DNA of 53,748 nt, from positions 1 through 53,748 of the forward strand of contig CAMYMH010000020.1 of the NCBI GenBank assembly GCA_947259275.1. Reading direction: 5' to 3'. The notes under the pieces were generated by a model. It had not been told where the DNA came from and ran no database searches. It saw only the letters and a program-made list of their open reading frames with translations. Below are positions 35,293 to 44,074 of the stretch, one piece after another. Numbering within the stretch: position 1 is the stretch's first letter; the number at the start of each line of letters is the position of its first letter. Source of the DNA: an uncultured Acidimicrobiaceae bacterium (GTDB lineage Bacteria > Actinomycetota > Acidimicrobiia > Spongiisociales > SHLN01). The position numbers and the translations under genes are program-made.

Positions 35293-36261
35293 GTGCTCGA
35301 CTTCCTCCTCGGCAGCTTCTTCGTGTTTCTGTTCCTGCGCGGATGGGCCCGCGGGTTGGTGAAAGAGCTCATGGACCTGCTGGGTGTGGTCTTTGGCCTG
35401 GCGGTGGCCTTCCGCTTGAGTCCGGCAGCCGGGGCGGTTGTGTCCGGAACCCTCGGCTCGAGCCCGACGGTCTCACGGGTGGTCGGCGGCCTCGTCCTCT
35501 TCATCATTGTTGGGGGGGTCGCCGCGGTCATTGCCCACTATCTCCACCGGGTGGCGCGCCTCCCGGGCCTGGCGCTCGGCAACCGGCTCACCGGCGCCGG
35601 CCTGGCCGTCGCCTGGGGGGCATTCCTCGCCACCCTGGTGCTTTCGGTTGTGTCGCTCTTTCGGCTTCCTGCCGCGGTAGCCGGCCAGATCGATGAGTCA
35701 TCGGTGGCGGCCACACTCACCGATCCCGCCGGCGTGCCCCAGACCGTGTTCGCCCAGGTATCGGGCGATCGTGTGCTCGGCGTTCTGCTGAGCCTCGATG
35801 ACGTCATCGGTGGGCGAAGCGCCATCGTCGAAGGCGACGAGCGGGTCGAGTTCGAGGCGGCTGATCCCGAGTCGCTCTCTGGCGACGCGCCGGCCGTGCT
35901 CGATTTGTTCGAGAGCACCAACGAGGAGCGCACCGATGTCGGGCTCAGCACGCTCACGTGGTCCCAGTCGCTATCAGACGTCGCGCAGTTCCACGCGGAT
36001 GAGATGTATCGCAAGGGTTACTTCGCGCATCGATCGCCGACCACCGGGACCGTCGTCGATCGGTTGGCCCGGTCGGGCATTGGCGTGGTCCGTGCCGGTG
36101 AGAACCTCGCCCTGGCGGCAGACGCCAGCGAGGCCCACCGCGGTCTGGTCAAGAGCCCATCGCATCTGGACAACATCGTGAACCCCGACTTCACTTCGGT
36201 AGGCATCGCGGCTGTCGACGGCCCGCTCGGGCTCATGGTCGTCCAGGTCTTCGGCGGTTAG
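35293..36261 (+). CDS. CvpA-CAP fusion: membrane protein with extracytoplasmic SCP/CAP domain
   Basis: 322 aa. Residues 1-130 are a CvpA/colicin V production-type membrane domain with four hydrophobic segments (RGWARGLVKELMDLLGVVFG is characteristic). A linker follows. Residues about 195-322 form a bacterial CAP domain: FESTNEERTDVGLSTL, SDVAQFHADEMYRKGYFAHRSP, RAGENLALA and KSPSHLDNIVNPDFTSVGIA, with conserved His and Glu. CAP domains of this type are usually secreted; here CvpA anchors it outside the membrane. The arrangement recalls MarP-type CvpA-protease fusions, with the protease replaced. The start is GTG at 35293. The stop overlaps the convergent lipoprotein gene by 4 nt. Confidence 0.87.
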   Translation: MLDFLLGSFFVFLFLRGWARGLVKELMDLLGVVFGLAVAFRLSPAAGAVVSGTLGSSPTVSRVVGGLVLFIIVGGVAAVIAHYLHRVARLPGLALGNRLTGAGLAVAWGAFLATLVLSVVSLFRLPAAVAGQIDESSVAATLTDPAGVPQTVFAQVSGDRVLGVLLSLDDVIGGRSAIVEGDERVEFEAADPESLSGDAPAVLDLFESTNEERTDVGLSTLTWSQSLSDVAQFHADEMYRKGYFAHRSPTTGTVVDRLARSGIGVVRAGENLALAADASEAHRGLVKSPSHLDNIVNPDFTSVGIAAVDGPLGLMVVQVFGG

Positions 36262-37091
36262 TCGGTGTCGGCGGGCGGTGCGACCGGCTGATCCTCGGGT
36301 GGGGTGGCATCGACGGATATCGGCTGATCCTCGGGTGCATAGCTATCGGGCGCCTGATCCTCGGGTAGCTCGGCGGGCGTATGGGGGGGAGGAACGGAGG
36401 GACTGCTTGCCTGCGATTCTTCCAGGGTCGATCGAATCGAGACGAGGAATCCGATTGCCAGGAGGAGCGTTGCCCCGCCGATGAGCAAGGTCCACGGCAC
36501 CCGGCGCTCGTCGCCCTCGAACATGGATCTCGCCACCAGCCGGGTGCTGGAGTCCGAGAAGGGGACCATCCAGATGAGGCGATCATCGTCCTGTCGAGTG
36601 GCGGTTGACGTGTCGATGGCGCCTTCCATGGTCACGGTCACCGTCACGTCAACATCCGGCTCGAATTGAGCGGGATCTGAGTCATCGAAGTAGGGGGCAA
36701 CGTCTGCAATGCTCGTTAGCGGGTTGAGGCTGGCGTCGAACTCGAGCGAGGTCGGTTCGCTGGTAACCGCCACCTCGCCGATGCCGGGGGCGAGGCCTTC
36801 GAGGATACCCGTGAGCGTTGGCGCCGGCAGGCCGTTGACCACAGCCGAATAGCGGTTCTCTGTGCCGGGAGTCACCGTGAAGGCAAGACCCACCTCCGAT
36901 CCCCGCGTCGCGACCAGGTCCTCGAAATCGCGTCCGGTGATCCGGTGGAGCTGTTCGAATTCCTGATCGGTCACGATGTCGACGGTCAGGGATCCCGATC
37001 CGTTGCGGTCGAGCGAGATGCCGACGTCAACGTCGATGGTGCAGGCGCTGGCGGCCAGGGCAAGCAGTGCGATGAGCGCGGCGCGCCGCAC
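36258..37091 (-). CDS. LppM-like lipoprotein with C-terminal membrane anchor
   Basis: 277 aa from the GTG at 37091. RNA-side AAAGGAGGGTGT just upstream supplies a strong Shine-Dalgarno, so the longer frame to 37187 is rejected. The signal ends in lipobox LAASAC. The mature N-terminal domain, with TIDVDVGISLDRNGSGSLTVD, matches the LppM/DUF3153 family, which in mycobacteria is linked to cell-envelope and host interaction. Near residue 200 a membrane helix follows (WTLLIGGATLLLAIGFLVSI), then an acidic Pro-rich tail with EDQ repeats (APEDQPIS, PPEDQPVA). Confidence 0.8.
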   Translation of the reverse strand: MRRAALIALLALAASACTIDVDVGISLDRNGSGSLTVDIVTDQEFEQLHRITGRDFEDLVATRGSEVGLAFTVTPGTENRYSAVVNGLPAPTLTGILEGLAPGIGEVAVTSEPTSLEFDASLNPLTSIADVAPYFDDSDPAQFEPDVDVTVTVTMEGAIDTSTATRQDDDRLIWMVPFSDSSTRLVARSMFEGDERRVPWTLLIGGATLLLAIGFLVSIRSTLEESQASSPSVPPPHTPAELPEDQAPDSYAPEDQPISVDATPPEDQPVAPPADTD

Positions 37092-37160
37092 ACACCCTCC
37101 TTTGCGTGATCGGGAAGACCCTAGGCCGGTTTTGTGGGAACTCGTGGATAAGCTCCGAAA

Positions 37161-37901
37161 ATGGACCCTCGAGCCTCCGCTTTGCATGCGGCATTCGTCG
37201 GCGCATTCCGGCCCTATCTGAATGCAATTGTCGAAGACCGTGCCCTGCCGTTGCTCCCGGCCGGCGCGATCAGTGAGGCCGAGGAGTGGCTGAATGCCGA
37301 GCTGGCAGGGTTGTTGGAGACCCCCTATCCGCAGCAGCGGCGGTCGCCGCTCGAGATTGTACAGGCGGCGATGGCCGGTATCACCCTGGCTCTGACCGCC
37401 GCCGGCGCCTCGCAGGTGCTCCGTGACCCGGTGACGGTGGCCGCTTTGCCCGGCGATGTCTTTGGCCTTGCGCCGGCTTCATCGGCCGCCCTCGGCGAGG
37501 AGGCGTTCGAGGCTCACCTGGCCTGGGGGATCGACAAGGCGAAGGCACTGGCGCCGCTCGTGTCGGGCCGGGGGCGGGGGGTTGGGGTAGTTTCGGGCGA
37601 CCTGATGGATCTCAGCCGGTTCGAGGACGCCATCAACGGCGCCGGGCTGCAGATGCAGGTGTGGGGAAAGGCGGAAACCGGTTCGGCAACAAGCTCGGTC
37701 GTGGCCTTCGTCGACCTCGAGCATCCCGACGCCGACGCAGCCATCGCTGCCTTCGGCAGGGAGCAGGTGAAAGTCATCGCCTACGGTCCTCACGTCGACG
37801 AAGACGCCATGGCCCGGGCGGCGCTGCTGGGCGCCGACACCGCGCTGCCGCGGTCCCGGCTCTTCAGGTCGATCGCGGAGTACCTTCCGCAGATCGTGTG
37901 A
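37161..37901 (+). CDS. Hypothetical protein with receiver-like C-terminal domain
   Basis: 246 aa, soluble, Ala-rich. The N-terminal ~140 residues are helical. The last ~100 residues alternate strands and helices with VVAFVDLEHPDADAAIAAF, QVKVIAYGPHVDEDAMARAA and LLGADTALPRSRLF, a pattern like a response-regulator receiver fold; the phospho-acceptor Asp would be in FVDLEHP. No output domain follows. I do not recognise a named family. A TAAGCT -10 box ends 6 nt before the ATG (leaderless). It is divergent from the LppM-like gene. Confidence 0.65.
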   Translation: MDPRASALHAAFVGAFRPYLNAIVEDRALPLLPAGAISEAEEWLNAELAGLLETPYPQQRRSPLEIVQAAMAGITLALTAAGASQVLRDPVTVAALPGDVFGLAPASSAALGEEAFEAHLAWGIDKAKALAPLVSGRGRGVGVVSGDLMDLSRFEDAINGAGLQMQVWGKAETGSATSSVVAFVDLEHPDADAAIAAFGREQVKVIAYGPHVDEDAMARAALLGADTALPRSRLFRSIAEYLPQIV

Positions 37902-38151
37902 GCCTGCCGAGCGAGGAATCCGATCGATGGCCGGGCGCCGGTCTGCGAACAGCGAGAATAGCCACGGAACCGCAACCCTTCCGACTCGCAGGCGAATGGG
38001 GTCGAGTCGGTACGGTGGTCGTGTGATCACGTAAGCGCTTGACGTCGGCTTGGGGTCCAAAGCCCCTGTTGTGTGCAAACGTTGGAGCTCTTAACTGTCC
38101 TCATGGGCTTGTGAAGTTTTTCCTTAGGACCCCGATGTGATTGGAGCGATC

Positions 38152-39204
38152 GTGGGCCAAGTCAGCAGATACCACCAATTCAGGAAGTTCATCCCGATGG
38201 TTCTGCTGTTCGGCCTCTTGCTAGCCCTCGCAGGTTGCAGCAGCGACGGCGAAACGGGCCCTGAAGGTCCCCCCGGCCCTCCCGGACCCGCCGGTGCCAC
38301 CGGCCCCGCTGGTCCGGCCGGCGAGATAGACACGGCCGACCTCACCTGCACCGAGTGCCACGACAGCTCCACGCTCATCATTTCCAAGCAAGCACAGATG
38401 GAGGAAGAATCGGTCCACGGAACCGGCGAGGCGTTCATCCGGGGTGAGAGGACCAGCTGTGCCGGATGTCACGGCAGCGAGGGCGCCGAGGCCCGCATCG
38501 AGGCCGGCCTCCCTCCCCACGACCCGTCGGTCGAGGGCATCGAGAACGTGTCGCCGTACTCCTGCCGCACCTGTCACGACATCCATCAGACCTACACCAG
38601 CGCCGACTTCTCCCTCACCGGCGATGCCGCCGCAGTGAAGCTGGAATACACCCCCGGTACCTTTGACGGCGGTCTCGGCAATCTGTGTTCCAACTGCCAT
38701 CAGATCCGCAACCAAGCTCCGGTGGCAACCGCCGGCGAGATCGAGACCGGGACCACCCGCTTCGGTACCCACCATGGCACCGAGGCGCAGATGCTGCTCG
38801 GCGAGGGCGCGCTCGGGATTTCCGGCACCGAAAGCGTGCATTATCAGCTGGTAGAAAACACTTGTGTCGGCTGCCACATGGGTGACAGCAGCAACCACAC
38901 GTTCGAACCCGAGGTCGATCGATGCACCAGCTGCCATGCGGACCTCGACACGTTCGACCACAACGGCGTTCAGACCGAGACCGCGGAGTTGCTGGCGCAG
39001 ATCAGGCCGCTGCTGGTTTCAGCCGGCATTCTGGATAACGAGCTGGATCCAGAGGGGTTCCGGTCAGTCGACGACACCTTTCCCGAGGAGGTGGTCAACG
39101 CCATGTGGAACTATGTGATGGTTCAGGAGGACCAGAGCATGGGAATCCACAACCCGGCCTACACCAAGGCGATGCTCGAGTACGCCCTCGACGTCCTGCA
39201 ATAG
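38152..39204 (+). CDS. Hexaheme cytochrome c lipoprotein with collagen-like stalk
   Basis: 350 aa from GTG 38152, chosen because TTGGAG lies 5 nt upstream; GTG 38137 would add five residues. The signal peptide ends in lipobox ALAGC (Cys29). Residues about 33-59 are nine Gly-X-Y triplets (GPEGPPGPPGPAG...), a collagen-like stalk. Six CXXCH haem-binding motifs follow: CTECH 66-70, CAGCH 103-107, CRTCH 138-142, CSNCH 179-183, CVGCH 238-242 and CTSCH 258-262. Extra His residues could be second axial ligands. The C-terminal ~70 residues are haem-free and end with MGIHNPAYTKAMLEYALDVL, a pattern I recall from other multiheme cytochromes. It should be membrane-anchored outside the cell and carry electrons; the partner is unknown. 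It faces cytochrome c maturation genes. Confidence 0.9.
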   Translation: MGQVSRYHQFRKFIPMVLLFGLLLALAGCSSDGETGPEGPPGPPGPAGATGPAGPAGEIDTADLTCTECHDSSTLIISKQAQMEEESVHGTGEAFIRGERTSCAGCHGSEGAEARIEAGLPPHDPSVEGIENVSPYSCRTCHDIHQTYTSADFSLTGDAAAVKLEYTPGTFDGGLGNLCSNCHQIRNQAPVATAGEIETGTTRFGTHHGTEAQMLLGEGALGISGTESVHYQLVENTCVGCHMGDSSNHTFEPEVDRCTSCHADLDTFDHNGVQTETAELLAQIRPLLVSAGILDNELDPEGFRSVDDTFPEEVVNAMWNYVMVQEDQSMGIHNPAYTKAMLEYALDVLQ

Positions 39205-39227
39205 CAATCCGACCCACCGACATACTC

Positions 39228-39253
39228 CGAGGGGCCGGTCATCCGGCCCCTCG
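39228..39253. terminator. Bidirectional terminator between cytochrome and ccmG/resA genes
   Basis: Perfect 11-bp stem CGAGGGGCCGG, loop TCAT, CCGGCCCCTCG, 24 nt after the cytochrome stop. It lies between convergent genes and could serve both directions. No clear U-tract is present. Confidence 0.7.
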
Positions 39254-39399
39254 AGTCATCGTGCCCCCTGCTCGATCCCTCCTTGGGTGCCGGATCGAGA
39301 CGGGTCACATCCGAGCAGAGCCGCCCGTCACCTGGAGATGCTGGCGGTACGTCCGCCAAACATGACAGTCGAAGGGGAGAGCTGCGGGAGCCGGACAGA

Positions 39400-39987
39400 T
39401 TAGGGCGCGGGCAGCTCCCCGGCCAGAATCTGATTGAGAGTCGATCGCAGCACTCCGGAGGTAACCGCACCCTGGACCTTGCCGACGATGATCCCATCGG
39501 CATCAACGAAATAGGTCTCCGGGACCCCGAATACCCCGAACTCAACCGCGGCCCGTGAGCCCGGGTCTTGCACGTAGTGGTAGTTGTCGCCGCCCCAGCC
39601 AAGCTCGTCGAGGAAGTCGACGGCCTCGGCCGACCGGTCCTGATATATCACCCCGACCAGGCTTACTCCGCGATCCCGGTAGTCGTTGGCCACGGCAGTG
39701 AGCGCCGGGTGCTCTCCCCGGCAAGGGAAGCACCAGGATGCCCAGAAGTTGACGATGAGGACCTGCCCTTTCAAATCGGTGAAATCGAGTGAGCCATCCC
39801 CGGTCAACAGCTCGAGTTCGATGGCGGGGACTGGCTCGCCGACAAGCGGTGAATCCACCAGCCGCGGATCTACCCCGAAACGGCTGTTGAAGACCAGAAC
39901 CAGGGAACCGATCGCGACCGCGACGCCCACGACGGTCGCCCACCGCAGCAGCTGCTTTCTCGACTTCCGGGGGCTGTCTTCGATCAC
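39400..39987 (-). CDS. Thiol:disulfide oxidoreductase, CcmG/ResA type
   Basis: 195 aa. An N-terminal membrane anchor (WATVVGVAVAIGSLVLVF, about 16-33) is followed by an outward-facing thioredoxin fold with WASWCFPCRGEHPAL (C86, C89) and GVPETYFVDADG. Such proteins reduce the CXXCH cysteines of apocytochrome c so that haem can attach. Start GTG overlaps the ccmH stop by 4 nt. It belongs to the ccmF-ccmH-ccmG operon and probably serves the cytochrome encoded opposite. Confidence 0.92.
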   Translation of the reverse strand: MIEDSPRKSRKQLLRWATVVGVAVAIGSLVLVFNSRFGVDPRLVDSPLVGEPVPAIELELLTGDGSLDFTDLKGQVLIVNFWASWCFPCRGEHPALTAVANDYRDRGVSLVGVIYQDRSAEAVDFLDELGWGGDNYHYVQDPGSRAAVEFGVFGVPETYFVDADGIIVGKVQGAVTSGVLRSTLNQILAGELPAP

Positions 39988-40430
39988 GAGGTGTCCACGG
40001 TAGAGGCGGGCTCCTCAGGCTCATCGCCGGCGGGAGCCGTTACGGTGGGAGATTGGCGTCGGCCCAGGATCATGAATACTCCGGTTGCCACCGCCGCCAC
40101 CGGCAGCAGCCACAGCACTAGGGTTCTCCCCTGGAACGGGGGATCCAGCAGGATGCCATCGCCATAACGGGCGCGGAAGTACTCGAAGATCTGGTCATCA
40201 CTCTTACCCTCGGCGACCTGCTCGGCGACAATCTCCATCATGGCGGTGGCGGTGGTGGAAGGAGAGTCGGCGATGGCTTCACCCTGACATACCGGGCATT
40301 TGATGCTGCTTCCAAGGGCCCGGACGCGGTCTTGCGGGGTCGGGTCCCCGATGGCGACTCCCACTACCACGATGACCACCAACGCCAGGGTGACCAGCCC
40401 GGCTACCGTCTTGCGAACCCCGTCAGACAT
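39984..40430 (-). CDS. ccmH: Cytochrome c biogenesis protein CcmH
   Basis: 148 aa from ATG 40430. A first membrane helix, then the redox motif IKCPVCQGE (C45, C48; the family norm is LRCPVCQ), the SPSTTATAMMEIVAEQVAEGKSDDQI helical region, RYGDGILLDPPF, and a second membrane helix. CcmH works with CcmF and CcmG in haem ligation. It overlaps ccmF by 8 nt and ccmG by 4 nt. Confidence 0.92.
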   Translation of the reverse strand: MSDGVRKTVAGLVTLALVVIVVVGVAIGDPTPQDRVRALGSSIKCPVCQGEAIADSPSTTATAMMEIVAEQVAEGKSDDQIFEYFRARYGDGILLDPPFQGRTLVLWLLPVAAVATGVFMILGRRQSPTVTAPAGDEPEEPASTVDTS

Positions 40431-42462
40431 CCTCGCCGGCCTCCCGGGCAACCGCGCCTACCCGGACGGGCTTGCGAACCACTCGTGCAAACAATCCTCC
40501 GGCCGCCGCCACCACGCCGCCCACCCAGATCAACGAGATGAATGGGAACCAGAAGAGGTCCAGCGAAATTCGGCCGCTCCCGATGCTGGTGAGCGACAGG
40601 TAGAGGTCACCTCGCAACCTGGTGTCGACCGCCGGCGTCGCCACCGGCTGGTTGCTGCGGAAGTAGGTGTTGAGACGAGGCTCGAGCACCGAGACCACGC
40701 GGCCGTCCTCCTGAATCTCGACCCGGGCCCCCACCACTGTCCGGTTGGGTTCCTGCCGGGCGAACTCGCCGAGATGGGTGAGCTCGCGTCCGGCGAACTC
40801 GACCGTTTGACCGGGCTCGAGAGTCACCTGGGTCTCCACTCCCTGGTTCGCCGAGATGGCGATTCCGATCGCCAGCAGGGCGACCCCGACGTGGGAGATC
40901 TGTCCGCCCCAGAAACCCGGATCGTTGCGCATCACCCTGCCAAGGGAACGCCACATCGGCGTGCCCTGCTTGACGGAGGCTCGGCGCGCGGTCACCCATA
41001 GGTGGCGCACAATCATGCTGATGACCAGGGTGCCGGCCATCACCCCCGCCACTAGATACCCGGTTCGGTAGCCGAGCAAGACCGCGCCGGCGCCGACCGC
41101 CAGCGCCACTCGCAGCGGGGTGCGGATTCTCTCCCACACCACCGAGGCCCGAGCCTGGCGGTAAGGAGTGATGGGTCCCAGTCCCATCGCCAACAGCAGC
41201 GCGAAAGAGATGGGGATGGCGAGGCGGTCGAAGAAGGGACGGCCGACCCCCAGCTGAGTGCCAGAAATCGCCTCGGCGAACATGGGGTAGAGGGTGCCGG
41301 TGAGGACAACGAAGGCGAACACGGTCAGCAAGAGGTTGTTGAAGAGGAAGGCGCCTTCCCGGCTGGCGAGCGAGTTCAGCCGCGGTGCGGACGCCACCAG
41401 ATGAATCCGGGTGGCGAACAAGGCCAGGGAGCCGACCAGTACCACCGTCAGGAACCACAGCAGCGCCGGTCCAATCGGGGACTGTGTGAAGCTGTGCACG
41501 GAAGCGATGATCCCCGAGCGCGTGAGGAAGGTGCCGAGGATGGTGAGCGCGAAGGTTGCGATCACCAGCACGAAGTTCCAGGCCTGCAACATCCCCCGGC
41601 GCTGTTGCACCACCGCCGAATGAATGAAGGCTGTCGCCACCAACCACGGCATGAACGATGCGTTCTCCACCGGGTCCCACGCCCAGTAGCCGCCCCAGCC
41701 GAGCACCTCGTAGGACCAGAGGCCACCGATCACGATCCCGGCGGTGAGGAACGACCACGCCACCAGCGTCCAGGAGCGAGTGCGCCGCAACCAGTTGTCG
41801 CCGCTTTCCCCCCGCAGGAGAGCCGAGATGGCGAAGGCGAAGGGCACGGACATGCCGACGTAGCCCACGTAGAGCAGCGGCGGGTGCACGGCCATGAGCG
41901 GATGGTTTTGCAGGAGTGGATTGGGGCCCGGCCCTTCGAGGGAGGCCATCGAAGCGGCCCACGGGATGTTGCTGGCCTCGATGCATCCCACCGTTGCCGC
42001 CTCGACGCACACCTGGAATGGGTTGGAGACGGTGGCCATCAGCCCGAAGAAGAACACAGAGATCAGACCCAACACGCCGAGGGCACCCATCCACAGCGGA
42101 TCGGGCTCGTCGGAGCGCCGATACGCCAGGTGGACCGAAAGAGTGAAGCCGGCCAGCACCAATCCCCACAGGACGATGCTTCCTTCCAGCGCCGCCCAGC
42201 CGGTGGCCAGCTTATAAACGAAGGGGGTGGTGGTAGCCGAGTGATCGGCGATGTAGGCAACCGAGAAGTCGTCGATCAGCAAGCCGACTTCCAAGGCGAA
42301 GAAGGCAAGCCCGGCTCCCGCCACCACGCCGACCACTGCCCGATCCAGGTACCGGCGGGGGACCCGCTGGGGATCGTAGAGGCCGCGCAGGCCGAGCAGC
42401 GCCAGGATGAATGCCGACGCTATCGCCAGCATGATCCCGAGGTAGCCTACGAGGGCGGTCAT
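40423..42462 (-). CDS. ccmF: Haem lyase CcmF
   Basis: 679 aa, multi-spanning, usual size ~650. The WWD haem-handling domain reads WGGYWAWDPVENASFMPW, with conserved His residues in flanking helices and LTRSGIIASVHSFTQSP after it. CcmF joins haem to the cysteines of apocytochromes outside the membrane. The last ~120 residues are an extracytoplasmic domain ending in a final helix. It is the first gene of the operon. Other Ccm components (ABC-E) are not in this window. Confidence 0.94.
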   Translation of the reverse strand: MTALVGYLGIMLAIASAFILALLGLRGLYDPQRVPRRYLDRAVVGVVAGAGLAFFALEVGLLIDDFSVAYIADHSATTTPFVYKLATGWAALEGSIVLWGLVLAGFTLSVHLAYRRSDEPDPLWMGALGVLGLISVFFFGLMATVSNPFQVCVEAATVGCIEASNIPWAASMASLEGPGPNPLLQNHPLMAVHPPLLYVGYVGMSVPFAFAISALLRGESGDNWLRRTRSWTLVAWSFLTAGIVIGGLWSYEVLGWGGYWAWDPVENASFMPWLVATAFIHSAVVQQRRGMLQAWNFVLVIATFALTILGTFLTRSGIIASVHSFTQSPIGPALLWFLTVVLVGSLALFATRIHLVASAPRLNSLASREGAFLFNNLLLTVFAFVVLTGTLYPMFAEAISGTQLGVGRPFFDRLAIPISFALLLAMGLGPITPYRQARASVVWERIRTPLRVALAVGAGAVLLGYRTGYLVAGVMAGTLVISMIVRHLWVTARRASVKQGTPMWRSLGRVMRNDPGFWGGQISHVGVALLAIGIAISANQGVETQVTLEPGQTVEFAGRELTHLGEFARQEPNRTVVGARVEIQEDGRVVSVLEPRLNTYFRSNQPVATPAVDTRLRGDLYLSLTSIGSGRISLDLFWFPFISLIWVGGVVAAAGGLFARVVRKPVRVGAVAREAGEDV

Positions 42463-43155
42463 TTCATTCCTCCCAGTTCTGACTGCTTGCCCGCGCTATC
42501 ACGGTAGCCCCGTTGCGTCACTAGAGACTTGACTCAGTGTGGTTCGACTGACGAACTCCGCCTCAGGGCCAAAAGGCCTTCTCGACTCCGCGGTAGTCCA
42601 TCACGCACAACCCACTCATCTTAAGGGCGGACCTCGCCGACTGGGCGTCGGTGCGGGGATCAGGCGCCCCGCCCAGCTTTGGTTCTCCACGCCGAGGCCA
42701 GTTTCAAGTGTCTCGCATGCCTCACGGTGCAGCGGAGCGATCAGGGCGTCCGGGGTGTTATCGATGAGCAACTTCCGGCCCATCCTGTCGGGCTGTCCCA
42801 CCTAGGAGGCGAGTGTCCCTCGGTAGATCGTCATGTAGCGTGCTGTCTTGCTGGATGGTGCCGCAGGCGTTGTCCATGTCGACTGACCACTCGGTACCGA
42901 CGACGCTGCCGCTCACATCGGCGTCTCGCGCCGTCGAGCTGTAGTCGCCCAGTGGCCACCGGGTGTCAGAGTGGGCGCGAGGGCTTTTTGGCCCACTGCT
43001 TCGGTTGTGGGTAACCCCAAGTCGGCCCACAGGCAGAGCCGATGCTGGACGCCAACTCTCGACCAGGCTGCCGACCGGCGTTGGGGCCACTAGAGCCTAA
43101 GGGCTCTAGTCATCGATCGGAACGCTCGGAACAATCGGGAGAACCAACCAGCGGG
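42463..43155. other. Gene-poor region upstream of ccmF
   Basis: About 690 bp with several short open frames on both strands, none with a ribosome binding site, recognisable motif or convincing composition. Near its right end a perfect 9-bp inverted repeat is present (43089-43110). It may hold decayed genes. Confidence 0.4.
43089..43110. terminator. Inverted repeat upstream of the Cys-rich gene
   Basis: ACTAGAGCC, loop TAAG, GGCTCTAGT: a perfect 9-bp stem, 46 bp before the Cys-rich gene. Could be a terminator for an unseen transcript, an operator, or a degraded repeat end. Confidence 0.4.
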
Positions 43156-43467
43156 ATGGCTATGGCTGATTTCGATTACTCGACGTTGCCTCGTTCAGTC
43201 CGGGATTTTCGTCCTCAGTGCCCCGGTTGTACGCCCCACAAGCTGATCGCTGAGGGTGGCAGCCCATGCAGTTTCTATGACTGCCCCGGCCTTCCGACGC
43301 AGCTTCGGGTCACCTGCGACACCTGCATGTTCGACTTCGCGGCTGGGGAGGGGCAGATGAAATGTGATCACGGAACATGCGAAACTGCCCAGCGCCTTCA
43401 AAGAAACGTCCCAACCTACAAGGCCTGGGTGGAAATAATCGGAGCGGAGCTCGTAGGACGAGGTTGA
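43156..43467 (+). CDS. Small Cys-rich, probably zinc-binding protein
   Basis: 103 aa from ATG 43156 (ATG 43162 also possible). Eight cysteines form four close pairs: CPGC (22, 25), CSFYDC (38, 43), CDTC (54, 57) and CDHGTC (70, 75). That fits two structural zinc sites, as in double zinc ribbons. No catalytic motif, signal peptide or membrane segment is seen. I do not recognise the family. It stands alone in a degraded stretch. Confidence 0.6.
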   Translation: MAMADFDYSTLPRSVRDFRPQCPGCTPHKLIAEGGSPCSFYDCPGLPTQLRVTCDTCMFDFAAGEGQMKCDHGTCETAQRLQRNVPTYKAWVEIIGAELVGRG

Positions 43468-43675
43468 CGGACCATCAGGCAAGGCGCTTCTCTAACACCG
43501 CTCGATTTGTGCCGCGCGGGCAGACAAGGAGCTGACCCATTGGTGGGTCCGGGAGCGCGGTGGCGCGATTCTCAGACAGACATGCGGCGAGACCGCGTGC
43601 AGGCCTTAACTGGTGCTGTCGAGAATATCCGACCCACACATCCAACAGGAGAGCGACATTTCCTCACCTATCGCG

Positions 43676-44074
43676 CTAGCGATGGCTGATGGTGGCGACA
43701 CCAGGGAGGTCGGTGAATGCATCCTGGTCGGCGGTCACGATCGTCCTGTCGGTGGCTCGGGCGGTGGCAGCGATCAGCAGGTCGTGAGCGCCGCGCGGGC
43801 GGCCCTGACTGCGAGCGGCGACGAGGAGCTCAGCGTGCTCGACCGCCACGTTGCGGTCGTAAGCGATGATGGGGAGCGACTCGAGGATCTCTTCGACGTA
43901 GACCTGGCGGGCATCTCGTCGCTTCCGAGAGGCGAGCCTGACTCCCACCAGGAGCTCGGCGACGGTGACGGCGGCGATGGCCACGTCGTCGTCATCCTCG
44001 ATGGCATCGTCGAGGTCGACACCGCCCCGCTCGGCATCGATCAGGAATGTGGTGTCGAGGAGGAGCAGACTCAT
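43676..44074 (-). CDS. PIN-domain toxin, VapC-like ribonuclease
   Basis: 132 aa, the typical VapC size. The acidic metal-binding residues are visible: D7 in LLLDTTFLID, E40 in VTVAELLVG, D98 in GAHDLLIAATA and D116/D118 in TADQDAF. VapC toxins cut tRNA or rRNA. The ATG overlaps the antitoxin stop by 4 nt. It is the downstream gene of a toxin-antitoxin pair. Confidence 0.92.
   Translation of the reverse strand: MSLLLLDTTFLIDAERGGVDLDDAIEDDDDVAIAAVTVAELLVGVRLASRKRRDARQVYVEEILESLPIIAYDRNVAVEHAELLVAARSQGRPRGAHDLLIAATARATDRTIVTADQDAFTDLPGVATISHR

Noticed and set aside
38010..38060. CRP-like site (GTGATCAC) and TTGACG box upstream of the cytochrome gene
   Set aside because: The palindrome is only 8 bp and does not match the CRP spacing. 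No good -10 follows TTGACG at 16-18 nt.
42539..43090. Short open frames between ccmF and the Cys-rich gene
   Set aside because: None has a start signal or a recognisable motif. They overlap each other on both strands.
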